DNA of 64,000 nucleotides from Ahrensia sp. (GTDB lineage: Bacteria > Pseudomonadota > Alphaproteobacteria > Rhizobiales > Rhizobiaceae). The notes below the pieces were generated by a model. It was not told the DNA's origin. It did not search any database and saw nothing but the letters and a program-made list of their open reading frames with translations. The stretch covers positions 62,001-126,000 of the forward strand of contig PAKZ01000025.1 in assembly GCA_002706335.1 (NCBI GenBank), read 5' to 3'. Below are positions 53,400 through 62,070 of this stretch, piece after piece. The translations under genes were made by a program, and so were the position numbers. The first letter of the stretch is position 1; each line of letters starts with the position of its first letter.

Positions 53400-54500
53400 T
53401 TACATCTTCGAGTAGATTTCGTTCATCATGCGATCGACGAAAGCGTCCTCGTCGTCCCCGACCTCGCCTACGATGGTTTCCCATTTGGCCAGGGTCTTTT
53501 CGAACCCGGAAACGATCTCGTCGGCATTTTCAATGCCGCCTTTCTTGGCGCGATCGAGCAGGATTTCCTTGAAGGCCGCGTCGAACCCACCAAGCTTTTC
53601 GACCAGAGGCGCCGAAGGTTCGGTCACGGTGTACCCCTTGTCTCCTGCCGAAGCCAGAACGTCCTGATCTGTCTTGATATAGGCATTCGCGGCACGGAAC
53701 ACACCAACCGCCGCGCCCGTCTCAAAAGCGGTTTTCTGGGTGTCGTCCAGCCGATCCCAGAGGGACTGGGTCAGGCTGATAATCGGGCCGCCATAGGACA
53801 CGCCGTAGCTGATATCGAGGGCGTAGGGGGCCACCTCGCCGAGCGAGAACTGTTCAAGCCAGCCGACCGGACCGAGGGAGCAATCAAGCGCGCCGCGCTG
53901 AAGACCTTCGTAGGTTTCGCCGATGCTCATGTTCACGGGGGTCATTCCCAGGTGAGACGCAAGGTAGGCGAAGTCCCCCGGCACCCGGACCTTTTTTCCG
54001 GCCAGATCATCGAGGGTCGCGACCGGCTTCGAGCACAGCAGGCTGTAAGCGGTTGTCGAATAGGCACCCAGGAAGACCGTGTTGTGTTCGGCGAACTCGG
54101 CTTTGCATTCCGGGCAATCGAGAAGCACATACTCCGTGATCGCCGCCGCGAGCGCGGGGCCGCCGGAGCGAAGGATCGGCGCGAGGCCCATCGCGAGGTT
54201 GGAAACCGGAAGTTCGGACGGAAAGTAGACTGCCAGAAGCTGACCGCCGTCGACAAGTCCGTCGGTCATGCCGCCCAGCATCGCCTTGGCCGAAAGAAGC
54301 GATCCTCCGGAATGCAATGTGTAATTGATCGTCCCGTTACTCATCTCCTTGGCGGTCTCGAGAAACGGGATTACACCGAATTCGACGTTTGACGAGGTCG
54401 GGGGACCGTAGGCCGCATAGGCCAGGTCGATGTTTTCAGCCTGCGCAGTTGTGGCGATGGCCACCGAGGCAAGGAGGCTCATGGCCCTGACTATCTTCAT
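53400..54500 (-). CDS. TRAP solute-binding protein (DctP family)
   Basis: A 366-residue periplasmic DctP-type binding protein with a signal peptide of about 21 residues (ending TAQA). Typical features are GKKVRVPGDFAYLASHLG, which contains the carboxylate-binding Arg, and ETYEGLQRGALDCSLGPVGW. The ATG at 54500 follows GGGAGGAAAGT. It is monocistronic and has no permease next to it, so it probably serves the DctQM pair 4 kb away. It is divergent from a GntR regulator, with an operator-like palindrome between them. Confidence 0.87.
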   Translation of the reverse strand: MKIVRAMSLLASVAIATTAQAENIDLAYAAYGPPTSSNVEFGVIPFLETAKEMSNGTINYTLHSGGSLLSAKAMLGGMTDGLVDGGQLLAVYFPSELPVSNLAMGLAPILRSGGPALAAAITEYVLLDCPECKAEFAEHNTVFLGAYSTTAYSLLCSKPVATLDDLAGKKVRVPGDFAYLASHLGMTPVNMSIGETYEGLQRGALDCSLGPVGWLEQFSLGEVAPYALDISYGVSYGGPIISLTQSLWDRLDDTQKTAFETGAAVGVFRAANAYIKTDQDVLASAGDKGYTVTEPSAPLVEKLGGFDAAFKEILLDRAKKGGIENADEIVSGFEKTLAKWETIVGEVGDDEDAFVDRMMNEIYSKM

Positions 54501-54579
54501 ACTTTCCTCCCAAAAAAGTTTCCTGGAGGCCGCACCATATGTCGGCATGGACTCCGCAGTTAGCTTAGACAACTTCAAA

Positions 54580-54590
54580 TGATCTGACCA
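54580..54590. promoter_or_regulatory. TGGTNNNACCA-like operator 4 (dctP/GntR)
   Basis: TGATCTGACCA, one mismatch from the palindrome, lies 80 bp before dctP and about 140 bp before the GntR start, in the divergent gap. Confidence 0.5.
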
Positions 54591-54728
54591 ATATGCAATA
54601 CTACCAGTTACCAGAGGTTGACCGTCTGCTAAGCGGGATGAGGATTGCGTTTAAAGAGAATGGCCTGACCTTTGATCTTGACACTTAAACGTGTACCAAG
54701 GGTGCAGAAAATTGCGGATGGAGGTTTC

Positions 54729-55490
54729 GTGGGCGAGGGTGTCAGTTTCAGGCCGGTAAAGACAAAACGCGCCTTCGAGGAGGTGTGCGACCAGATCAGG
54801 CAGGCCATTCTTTCCGGACGGCTGGAGGCTGGCGACAAATTGCCCTCCGAGCGCGAATTGGCGACGACACTGGATGTCAGTCGCGCCACGATCCGTGAGG
54901 CATTCCGAACTCTTGAGATCGCAGGGGTACTTTCGCTGCGCAAGGGAGTGAATGGCGGGGCGGTCGTGATGCAGGGCGACGCGCGGCCGATCACACAGAC
55001 CATCTCCGATCTGCTCTCGCTCGGCGGCCTCTCGCTAGCGGACTATATGGAGGCTCGGGTCTGCCTTCAGAAGGAGATCATCGTCCTCGCATGCGAGCGC
55101 GGTACAGAAGAGGATTTCGCGGCGCTGGAAATCAATATCTCCGAGACGGAGCAGATGAGCACCCCTGCGCAGATTGAGGACCGGACTGCCCATACGATCG
55201 AATTCTATACCATCCTCGCCAGAGCTACGAAGAACCAGGCAATGTCCATCTTGATGGCGGCAGTGACCGAGCCTTTGGGTTATTATATCAAGCAGATCGG
55301 CGTGGACCGAAGCTGGAATGTCGCTGAGTCGCGCCGTCGGTTTGTGGGGTATTTGCGAGAGCGCAATGCTGAGGCGGCGATCAGGGAAATGCAGTCGCAT
55401 ATGGAGCGACTGCATACCTATATGCTGTCGCGCCAGATGCAGGGTGCCAGCCATGAATCCGCGTCTAGAGCATCCAGCCCCACACTGTGA
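54729..55490 (+). CDS. GntR-family regulator, FadR/FCD subfamily (first)
   Basis: A 253-residue regulator. The N-terminal winged helix spans about residues 10-75 (KLPSERELATTLDVSRATIR, then GGAVV wing), followed by a helical FCD effector domain with candidate metal-binding His in DRTAHTIEFY and MERLH. The start is taken as GTG at 54729, after ATGGAGG; the frame continues to an upstream TTG. Its last 26 bp overlap the convergent permease gene. FCD regulators usually sense small carboxylates. Confidence 0.85.
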   Translation: MGEGVSFRPVKTKRAFEEVCDQIRQAILSGRLEAGDKLPSERELATTLDVSRATIREAFRTLEIAGVLSLRKGVNGGAVVMQGDARPITQTISDLLSLGGLSLADYMEARVCLQKEIIVLACERGTEEDFAALEINISETEQMSTPAQIEDRTAHTIEFYTILARATKNQAMSILMAAVTEPLGYYIKQIGVDRSWNVAESRRRFVGYLRERNAEAAIREMQSHMERLHTYMLSRQMQGASHESASRASSPTL

Positions 55491-56898
55491 AAGCGCCGAG
55501 CATGAGCACCGTGAAGGTGATCGTGAACGCTCCGTTCCATCGCCATCCCACCTGACTGGCCGGGCGCCCCGAGATCGCGGAGGTGACGATCATGGTGGCG
55601 GTCACCGGCGACAGCATCATGCCGACCGCCCAGCCGGTCAGCGCTGATAGCAACAGCATTGGGTAGGGGATATCGAGCCCGGTGCCGAGAACCGCGCCGA
55701 CGCAGACCGTGCCGGTGATCATCGGGCTGACGCCAACCATGCTGAACGCCGCGATCAGCAGAACGATCACCGCACAAAGCCCGGCCGGCGACAGATCGAG
55801 CGTGCCGATCAGCGAACGGACGGAGTCCATCGGGATCAGCTCGACCAGTATAAGGCCGAGATAGCCGGTTGCCAGAACCAGGGAGACCTCGTTGACCGGC
55901 TTGGGCATGGCCCTGAAAGAGCTGGTGGCGAGATCGGCAAGATTGCCGAGCGCCGGGCCGGGGGAGCACCACAGCCGCCAGATGATTGCGGCCAGCGGAA
56001 CAACGATGAGGAGCGCACCCTGCATCGGGATGCCGAGCGTCACGTCGGCAAGGGCCGCGCCGCCGGTGACCCCGAGCAGCAGGGCGATCAATTGCAATGT
56101 CGCGCGGACGACACCCTTGCGGGACGCGGGTTCGCGTTTCTGCATGGGCCTCGGACCGACGCTGTCGAACAGGAAGCGCAACCCGACGAACACAAGCACG
56201 GTGCAGATGCCGTAGGGCGCGTAGTCGATCCAGTCGAAGTCGGGCATCAGGGGGAGCAGGAGGTTCAGCGCGATGCCGACGGGCGACCACATGATGGTGG
56301 CCCCGAAGCCGCAGAGAACCGCGTTGACGACGCGTCGCTCCTTTATGACCAGCACATCGGCGTCCGACGTCATCTGCCGACACTGGTCGAGCGCCACGGC
56401 CAGCAGGAAGCGAAAGCCCGCGAGGTTCAGCAACATGCCGAAAATGTGGCCTGCGACCGTCAGCATTGCGAAGCGGCGCGAAGGCGGCTGGTCGACGACG
56501 AATCGCGCCACGCGCGCTACCGGCTCGGAGCTTTGTGCCGAAGCCTGCAGGATCGTCATCATGACGAGCAGGGCCGGTAGGAACAGGGCGCGGCTCGCAG
56601 CGAGCAGAAAGGCCGCCAGCGTGCCCCCGGTCAGCGCGAAGGCGAGGGTCGCGATAATAGCCAACGCCGACATTAGACGTGAAAGACCGCCGATCCGGCG
56701 CCAACTGGTCACCACCGGCAGAAGCACCAGGACGAGCGCCACAAGCGCAACGCTGTGCCGCCCGCTTACCTTGTCGACCAGCACGAGGACGGACGCGCTC
56801 GCAAGGAACGCCGCGGAGAATGTTTCCCGGCGGGACAGGGCCGGTTCCTCATGGTGTCGCCGGGAATGTTCCAAGATTTTGCGCCGCCAGTGGTTCAA
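55465..56898 (-). CDS. multi-spanning membrane permease, unknown substrate
   Basis: A protein of up to 477 residues with about 11-12 hydrophobic segments and conserved-looking loops such as GFGATIMWSPVGIALN and LSPVTATMIVTSAISG, which recall ion-transporter-superfamily carriers (two repeated helical hairpins). No exact family is recognised. The start is uncertain: the frame opens at TTG 56898, only 4 bp from an operator-like palindrome and with no ribosome binding site, so initiation may be downstream or leaderless. The context suggests transport of an acid or ion related to the island. Confidence 0.65.
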   Translation of the reverse strand: MNHWRRKILEHSRRHHEEPALSRRETFSAAFLASASVLVLVDKVSGRHSVALVALVLVLLPVVTSWRRIGGLSRLMSALAIIATLAFALTGGTLAAFLLAASRALFLPALLVMMTILQASAQSSEPVARVARFVVDQPPSRRFAMLTVAGHIFGMLLNLAGFRFLLAVALDQCRQMTSDADVLVIKERRVVNAVLCGFGATIMWSPVGIALNLLLPLMPDFDWIDYAPYGICTVLVFVGLRFLFDSVGPRPMQKREPASRKGVVRATLQLIALLLGVTGGAALADVTLGIPMQGALLIVVPLAAIIWRLWCSPGPALGNLADLATSSFRAMPKPVNEVSLVLATGYLGLILVELIPMDSVRSLIGTLDLSPAGLCAVIVLLIAAFSMVGVSPMITGTVCVGAVLGTGLDIPYPMLLLSALTGWAVGMMLSPVTATMIVTSAISGRPASQVGWRWNGAFTITFTVLMLGAFTVWGWML

Positions 56899-56901
56899 GT
56901 T

Positions 56902-56912
56902 AGGTCATACCA
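56902..56912. promoter_or_regulatory. TGGTNNNACCA-like operator 5 (permease/GntR)
   Basis: AGGTCATACCA, one mismatch from the palindrome, lies in the 101-bp divergent gap between the permease and the second GntR gene. Confidence 0.5.
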
Positions 56913-56999
56913 TTAGCATTCTCGACGAATATGCAAGCGTCGGGGTGACATGACCTCTTCGATCGGGCAATTTGGGGTCAGATACAGACCGAGGTCAGC

Positions 57000-57734
57000 A
57001 TGGCGGCAAATCCTTCAAAGACGTCCAAACCGGTGTTTGCGCCGGTGCGTCAGGACAGAAACTTCGAGGTCGTGGTTCAGCGCGTGCGCGACAAGCTGAT
57101 GGACGGCGAACTGCGCCCCGGCGACAAACTTCCGCCGGAGCGGGAATTCGCCAAGCAGCTGAATGTCAGCCGCAACGTCGTTCGCGAGGCGCTGCGAATT
57201 CTCGAGAATGCCGGTCTCGTGCGCACCCGCAAAGGGGCGCATGGCGGCGCTTTCGTCGCGCCGGGCGGAACCGCGCAGATGACCCAGGTCATGGGCGACC
57301 TAATCCTGTTAAATGCAATTAGTCTTGAGGATTTGTTCGAGGCGCGCACCCTGTTGCTGGAGATGGTTTTGGACAAGGTTGGGCAACTGGACCATCCGCC
57401 GGATCTCGAGCCGCTTGCAAATGCCGTTGAAGAAACCCGCGCCGCTGTGATGGCTGGCGATTCCGCGAGGCGCGTGGCGGCGGCGCGCGATTTTTACCAC
57501 CAGATCGCGGAGCTGTCGGGCAACTCCGCACTGGTGTTTACGACAAATGCCCAGACCGATCTGGTGCAAACGTTCCTGCGTTTTCGCATCAGCGACATGG
57601 AGCCGGAAGACCTGATCAACTCCCGCGTCGCCTTTCTGGAAATGCTCCGAGAGGGCAAGTTCGAGGACGCCAAGGTCGAACTTCGTCAGCACCTGGACCG
57701 GGTTCACAAAAGCCTCTGGAGCAAGAAAAGCTGA
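57000..57734 (+). CDS. GntR-family regulator, FadR/FCD subfamily (second)
   Basis: A 244-residue FadR-type regulator. Helix-turn-helix at about residues 20-88 (KLPPEREFAKQLNVSRNVVR, wing RKGAHGGAFV), then a helical FCD domain beginning near LEDLFEARTLLLEM. Related to the GntR at 54729 but clearly distinct. It is immediately upstream of the acyl-CoA dehydrogenase unit, whose promoter carries a perfect TGGT/ACCA palindrome, and is the most likely local repressor. Confidence 0.88.
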   Translation: MAANPSKTSKPVFAPVRQDRNFEVVVQRVRDKLMDGELRPGDKLPPEREFAKQLNVSRNVVREALRILENAGLVRTRKGAHGGAFVAPGGTAQMTQVMGDLILLNAISLEDLFEARTLLLEMVLDKVGQLDHPPDLEPLANAVEETRAAVMAGDSARRVAAARDFYHQIAELSGNSALVFTTNAQTDLVQTFLRFRISDMEPEDLINSRVAFLEMLREGKFEDAKVELRQHLDRVHKSLWSKKS

Positions 57735-57746
57735 ATTGACTCTCTT

Positions 57747-57757
57747 TGGTCGGACCA
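57747..57757. promoter_or_regulatory. TGGTNNNACCA operator 6 (dehydrogenase/CoA-transferase unit)
   Basis: TGGTCGGACCA, a perfect palindrome containing the FadR-like core GGTCGGACC, lies 35 bp before the acyl-CoA dehydrogenase start. A second, wider-spaced TGGT...ACCA pair follows at about 57764-57776. Confidence 0.62.
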
Positions 57758-57792
57758 TTAGATTGGTCTGGAACCAGGAGGATTCAATCGCC

Positions 57793-58950
57793 ATGCACGA
57801 TTCAACTGAACTAAATGACGACCTGCGCATGTTCCAGGACAGCGTGCGTCGGATGGTCGAAAAAGAGGTCGCTCCGATCGCGGCCAAGATCGATCAGGAC
57901 GACGACATGCCGCATTCGCTGGTGCCGATCTTCGGCGACCTCGGCCTCGTCCAGATTATGGTTCCCGAGGAATACGGCGGCCCCGGCGGCACGCTGACCA
58001 TGGCCTGCATGGCCAAGGAGGAGGTGGCTAAGGCCTCCTTCGCGGTGTCGCATCTCGTGGGTGCAACCTCGATTGCGATGGCTCTGCCACTGACCCACTA
58101 CGGGACCGAGGAGCAGCGCAAAAAATACTTGCCCGAGATCGCAGAGGGCCGCACGCTCACCTGCATAGGTCTGACCGAACCGCACACCGGCTCGGACGTG
58201 TCGGGGATCAAGACCACCGCCAAGCGCGATGGCGACGACTACGTCATCAACGGCCAGAAGGTGTTTATCACCAAGGCCGACCAGGCCAAGTACATCCTGC
58301 TGTTCGCCCGCACCTCCGAGGGCAAGGGCAATGACGGCATCTCCTCCTTCATCGTCCCGATGGACACCCCGGGCGTGAAGATCGGCGGCAGTCCCAAAAA
58401 GATGGGCCTGCGCGGCATCAAGAACTGCGATCTCTTCTTCGAGGACGTTCGTGTCCCCGCCGAGAACATGGTCGGTGAGGAGGGGCAGGGCTTCAAGAAC
58501 GCGATGGGCGTGCTCAACCTCAACCGTCCGACTGTTGCCGCCGCCGCGATAGGCATTGCCCAGGCGTCCCTTGATGCGTCGCTCGGCTATGCCAAGGATA
58601 GGGTACAGTTCGGCCGCCCGATTGCCGAGTTCCAGATGGTGCAGGGCATGCTGGCGGACATGGCGATCCAGATCGAGGCGGCGCGGGCGCTGCTCTATAA
58701 GGTCACCGCATTGATCGACAGCGATCCGACCGATCCGAAGGTTCCAATGATGTCTTCCATGGTCAAGACATTCGCCTCCGACATGGCGATGAAGGTAACC
58801 ACCGATGCCGTTCAGGTTTTCGGTGGTGCGGGCTATCTTCAGGATCACCCGGTCGAGCGCTACATGCGCGATGCAAAGGTGTGCCAGATCTATGAGGGCA
58901 CCAATCAGATACAGCGCTTGATCATTGCGCGGTCGATGATCAAGCAATGA
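57793..58950 (+). CDS. acyl-CoA dehydrogenase
   Basis: A 385-residue acyl-CoA dehydrogenase with canonical motifs: IGLTEPHTGSDVSGIKT and FITKADQAKY in the middle domain, and IYEGTNQIQRLI at the C terminus, with Glu368 as the expected base. It resembles short- or branched-chain dehydrogenases. The ATG at 57793 is preceded by AGGAGG. It is first in a three-gene unit with a CoA-transferase and a nitroreductase-domain protein. Confidence 0.92.
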   Translation: MHDSTELNDDLRMFQDSVRRMVEKEVAPIAAKIDQDDDMPHSLVPIFGDLGLVQIMVPEEYGGPGGTLTMACMAKEEVAKASFAVSHLVGATSIAMALPLTHYGTEEQRKKYLPEIAEGRTLTCIGLTEPHTGSDVSGIKTTAKRDGDDYVINGQKVFITKADQAKYILLFARTSEGKGNDGISSFIVPMDTPGVKIGGSPKKMGLRGIKNCDLFFEDVRVPAENMVGEEGQGFKNAMGVLNLNRPTVAAAAIGIAQASLDASLGYAKDRVQFGRPIAEFQMVQGMLADMAIQIEAARALLYKVTALIDSDPTDPKVPMMSSMVKTFASDMAMKVTTDAVQVFGGAGYLQDHPVERYMRDAKVCQIYEGTNQIQRLIIARSMIKQ

Positions 58951-60074
58951 CAGCAGATGCGCCGACCCGAATTCGGGTGGTCGATTTCACCCAGGTCATG
59001 GCTGGACCGTTCTGCACCCGGTTGTTGGCGGATGTTGGCGCCGAAGTACTCAAGATAGAACCTCCGGAGGGCGACGCGATGCGCGGGCGCCCCCCGCTGC
59101 GCGACGGCGAGTCGGCCTATTTCGGCACGCTCAACGCGGGCAAGCGGAGTGTCATGCTGGACCTCAAGACAGAGGACGGCCGCCGCGATGCCTTTTGCCT
59201 CGCCAGGAGCGCGGATGTCGTTGTCGAAAATTTTCGGCCCGGCGTGATGGCGCGCCTCGGTCTTGGCTGGAAGGCGCTCTCCGAAGTCAACCCGGCATTG
59301 GTCTATTGCTCGATCTCCGGCTTCGGTCAGGAGGGCGCCACCGCCAGCCGTCCGGCTTATGCGCCCATCATTCATGCCGCCTCCGGTCTGGATCTCGCGT
59401 TGATGGAGTTTCAGCCGAGCGCCGAGCGTCCCGCGCCGACGGCGATGTTCCATGCAGATGTGCTTGCCGGCGTTTACGCCTGGGGCGCGATCCAGACCGC
59501 GCTTCTGGCCCGCAGCCAGACCGGCCAGGGTCAGCACATTGACGTGGCGCTGATGGACAGCCTGCTTTCCATGATGGTCTACGAATGCCAGGAGGCGCAG
59601 TTTCCGCAAAACCGGAAGCGCCACGTCTACACTCCGGTTAAGACACTGGATGGGTTCGTCATGGTGGTGCCGCTGTCGGACAAGAACTTCGCCGCGATGC
59701 TTTCTGTGCTCGGCGATCCCGCCTGGGGCGGCAACCCGATCTTTGCCACGCATGCCCAACGCGAGGCGAACTGGGCCGAGCTGATGGCCCATGTCGAAGG
59801 CTGGACCGTAACTCAAACCGCCGAAACCTGCGAACAGCGCTTCAATGACGCGGGTGTGCCGTGTTCGCGTTATCGAACCGTAGCTGAAGCGCTCGAAGAT
59901 CCGATCTCCAAGGCACGCGGCGTATTGGGCACGGTGGAGGATGCCGCGGGCAGTTTCGGCGCGCCGAACCCGCCGTTTCGGATGTCGCAGTGCCGCGCTG
60001 TGGTGGGGCGGAAGATCCCGGCGTTGGGCGAGGCGAATGCCGAGATGCTGCTCTGGCCGAAGGGTACCCGATGA
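58947..60074 (+). CDS. class III CoA-transferase (CaiB/BaiF family)
   Basis: A 375-residue family III CoA-transferase with RVVDFTQVMAGPFCTRLL at the N terminus, NFRPGVMARLGLG, and the catalytic Asp in GQGQHIDVALMDS. It is clearly paralogous to the protein at 49734. ATGA overlaps link it to the dehydrogenase upstream and to the nitroreductase downstream, so the three are translated together. The CoA donor and acceptor acid are unknown. Confidence 0.88.
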   Translation: MTADAPTRIRVVDFTQVMAGPFCTRLLADVGAEVLKIEPPEGDAMRGRPPLRDGESAYFGTLNAGKRSVMLDLKTEDGRRDAFCLARSADVVVENFRPGVMARLGLGWKALSEVNPALVYCSISGFGQEGATASRPAYAPIIHAASGLDLALMEFQPSAERPAPTAMFHADVLAGVYAWGAIQTALLARSQTGQGQHIDVALMDSLLSMMVYECQEAQFPQNRKRHVYTPVKTLDGFVMVVPLSDKNFAAMLSVLGDPAWGGNPIFATHAQREANWAELMAHVEGWTVTQTAETCEQRFNDAGVPCSRYRTVAEALEDPISKARGVLGTVEDAAGSFGAPNPPFRMSQCRAVVGRKIPALGEANAEMLLWPKGTR

Positions 60075-61108
60075 GCGCCCCTGCACAGACCTCCGGCCCG
60101 AAAGCCTCGGCAGAGGCGGGGCGCACAATTGACAAGCCCAGAGGCCGGCTGGCCGTGGCCTGGGCGCGCGTCGCGGCCGAACTGCAGTTCTGGCGAAATA
60201 TCTTCTACGATGCCCGGCGCTTTCGAAAACACTCATGGATGCGAAAGGTGCAAACCGAGGAGAGCCGGTCGGCGCGAATCATGGCTGATGCGCATTTTCT
60301 CGAGTACGGCATGGCGCTCAGGGCGGCCCGCCCGAGCTTTGGCCTCGTGCGCGCAGAACGCCTCGCGGGCGATCTTCTCGACGGCGGTGCGAAAGCGGCG
60401 GCCAGCGAAATTGGTCTGCGGGTGCTGGAGAAGTGGGCTGCCTTCAACGCGGAAGCGGCGGTTCCGGCAGCTGTCAGTCACGCCCTTCAGCGCGTGCGGA
60501 TACCCATGGGCTCACTGTCAGGCGGGGTGGAGACGGTTACGCGCGAGGCGATTCAAGCGGATGCGCAATTGGATTTCGTACGCTTCGTGAAGGCCCGCCA
60601 TTCAATCCGCGCTTTTGCGCCCGGTTCCGTGAGCAAGGACGTGATCGAGCGGGCGGTCGCTGCGGCGCAGCAAGCGCCTTCGAGTTGCAACCGCCAGACC
60701 TGTCGAGCGCATATCTGGACCGATCCAGATATGATCGAGGCGGTACGCAAGCATCAAGCAGGCAACCGCACCTTCGGACATGAACTGGCCGGTATCGCCG
60801 TGGTGACCAGCGATCTGCGCCATTGGGAACATATCGGCGAGCGCTACCAGGCCTGGGTCGACGGCGGACTGTTTGCAATGACTCTGGCCTACGCGCTGCA
60901 CGCTGAGGGGCTTGGCACCTGTATGCTGAACTGGTCGGTTACCCGCGAGGTCGACAGTGGATTGCGCCGTGCCATCGGGCTGGGCGACGAGCACTTGATA
61001 ATCGTGCTGCTGGGCTTCGGCCACCTGCCCGAAAGCCTCAGCGTCTGCCGGTCTCAGCGCCAGCCGGTGGAAACGGCGCTGAGCGTGAATCAGCCCTTGG
61101 CGAGCTAG
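60071..61108 (+). CDS. nitroreductase-domain protein with ~165-residue N-terminal extension
   Basis: A 345-residue protein. From about residue 170 it is an FMN-dependent nitroreductase-fold domain (KARHSIRAFAPGSVSKDV with FMN-binding Arg, then AQQAPSSCNRQ and a GLGTCMLNW segment). The first ~165 residues are basic and helical with no recognised domain. Enzymes of this fold reduce nitro groups, quinones, enones or flavins. Coupling to an acyl-CoA dehydrogenase and CoA-transferase suggests an unusual reduction step in the pathway. Confidence 0.75.
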   Translation: MSAPAQTSGPKASAEAGRTIDKPRGRLAVAWARVAAELQFWRNIFYDARRFRKHSWMRKVQTEESRSARIMADAHFLEYGMALRAARPSFGLVRAERLAGDLLDGGAKAAASEIGLRVLEKWAAFNAEAAVPAAVSHALQRVRIPMGSLSGGVETVTREAIQADAQLDFVRFVKARHSIRAFAPGSVSKDVIERAVAAAQQAPSSCNRQTCRAHIWTDPDMIEAVRKHQAGNRTFGHELAGIAVVTSDLRHWEHIGERYQAWVDGGLFAMTLAYALHAEGLGTCMLNWSVTREVDSGLRRAIGLGDEHLIIVLLGFGHLPESLSVCRSQRQPVETALSVNQPLAS

Positions 61109-62070
61109 AGATCCAGCACCAGACGCGGCGATTTCGACCCCGAGCAGCAGACCATCATGGTGTCGCCCTTGGCGCGTTCCTCGTCGGTCAGGATCATGTC
61201 GCGATGATCCGGGCGGCCTTCTATGACGCGTGTTTCGCAGGTGCCGCAGACGCCCTCGCTGCAGGAAAACGGCACAGAAACATTGTTTTCGATCAGCACG
61301 TCCAGGATTGTCTTACCGCTTTCCACATGCAGGGTCTTGCCGGAACGCTCGAGCACCAGGTCGAAACCGCCATCGCGGGCGACCTCTTCGGTGGCCGAGA
61401 AATACTCCACATGCACTTGACCGCGGGGGACTTCTCGGGCCGCCGCCTCATAGGCGGCCAGCATAGGCTCGGGGCCGCAGCAGTAGAAATGCGCCTCGGG
61501 ATTGCTTTCCATAATGGACCTGATGTCCACCAGCGAGCCGCGCTGTTCGTCGTCGAAGTGATAGTTGACTCGACCCTTGCCATTGCTCGCCTGTACGCAG
61601 GTGTCCAACTCCTCGCAGAAGGCGGCTGCGGTGCGGCTGCGTGCGGCATAGAACACCTCCCAGCGGCGCCTTTCCTCGGTCAGGCGGCGGACCATTGCGA
61701 GAATCGGAGTGATACCAATGCCGCCGGCGATCAGTACCGAATTTTCGGAGGTTTCATCGAGCGGGAAGTTGTTCTTGGGCCGCGAAATCCGCACCTTGTC
61801 GCCCACCCTAAGGCGTTCGTGGACGAAGGCCGAGCCGCCCTTGCTTTGCGGATCACGATGGATCGCGACTGTGAAAGTCGGGCCTGCCGTATTCTCGCGC
61901 GTCAGGCTGTAGCTGCGGCGCAGATCGTCACGCAGGATAACGTCCACATGGGCGCCGGGAGCGGCCTTGGGCAGGTTGGAGCCGTCCAGTGTCTCGAACT
62001 CGACCGATACCACGGTGTCGGCCTCGCGTCGCATCTGCTTGACACGCACGGGAATCGTGGCCTCGCTCAC
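61105..62070 (-). CDS. PDR/VanB-type ferredoxin reductase
   Basis: A 321-residue oxidoreductase with three domains: flavin-binding (RRSYSLT), NAD-binding (GGIGITPILAMVRRL, CCGPEPMLAAYE), and a C-terminal plant-type [2Fe-2S] domain with Cys270, Cys275, Cys278 and Cys308. Such reductases supply electrons to Rieske oxygenases (vanillate demethylase, phthalate dioxygenase). No oxygenase is visible in the window, so the partner is outside or different. It overlaps the CoA-transferase by ATGA and the convergent nitroreductase gene by 4 bp. Confidence 0.88.
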   Translation of the reverse strand: MSEATIPVRVKQMRREADTVVSVEFETLDGSNLPKAAPGAHVDVILRDDLRRSYSLTRENTAGPTFTVAIHRDPQSKGGSAFVHERLRVGDKVRISRPKNNFPLDETSENSVLIAGGIGITPILAMVRRLTEERRRWEVFYAARSRTAAAFCEELDTCVQASNGKGRVNYHFDDEQRGSLVDIRSIMESNPEAHFYCCGPEPMLAAYEAAAREVPRGQVHVEYFSATEEVARDGGFDLVLERSGKTLHVESGKTILDVLIENNVSVPFSCSEGVCGTCETRVIEGRPDHRDMILTDEERAKGDTMMVCCSGSKSPRLVLDL

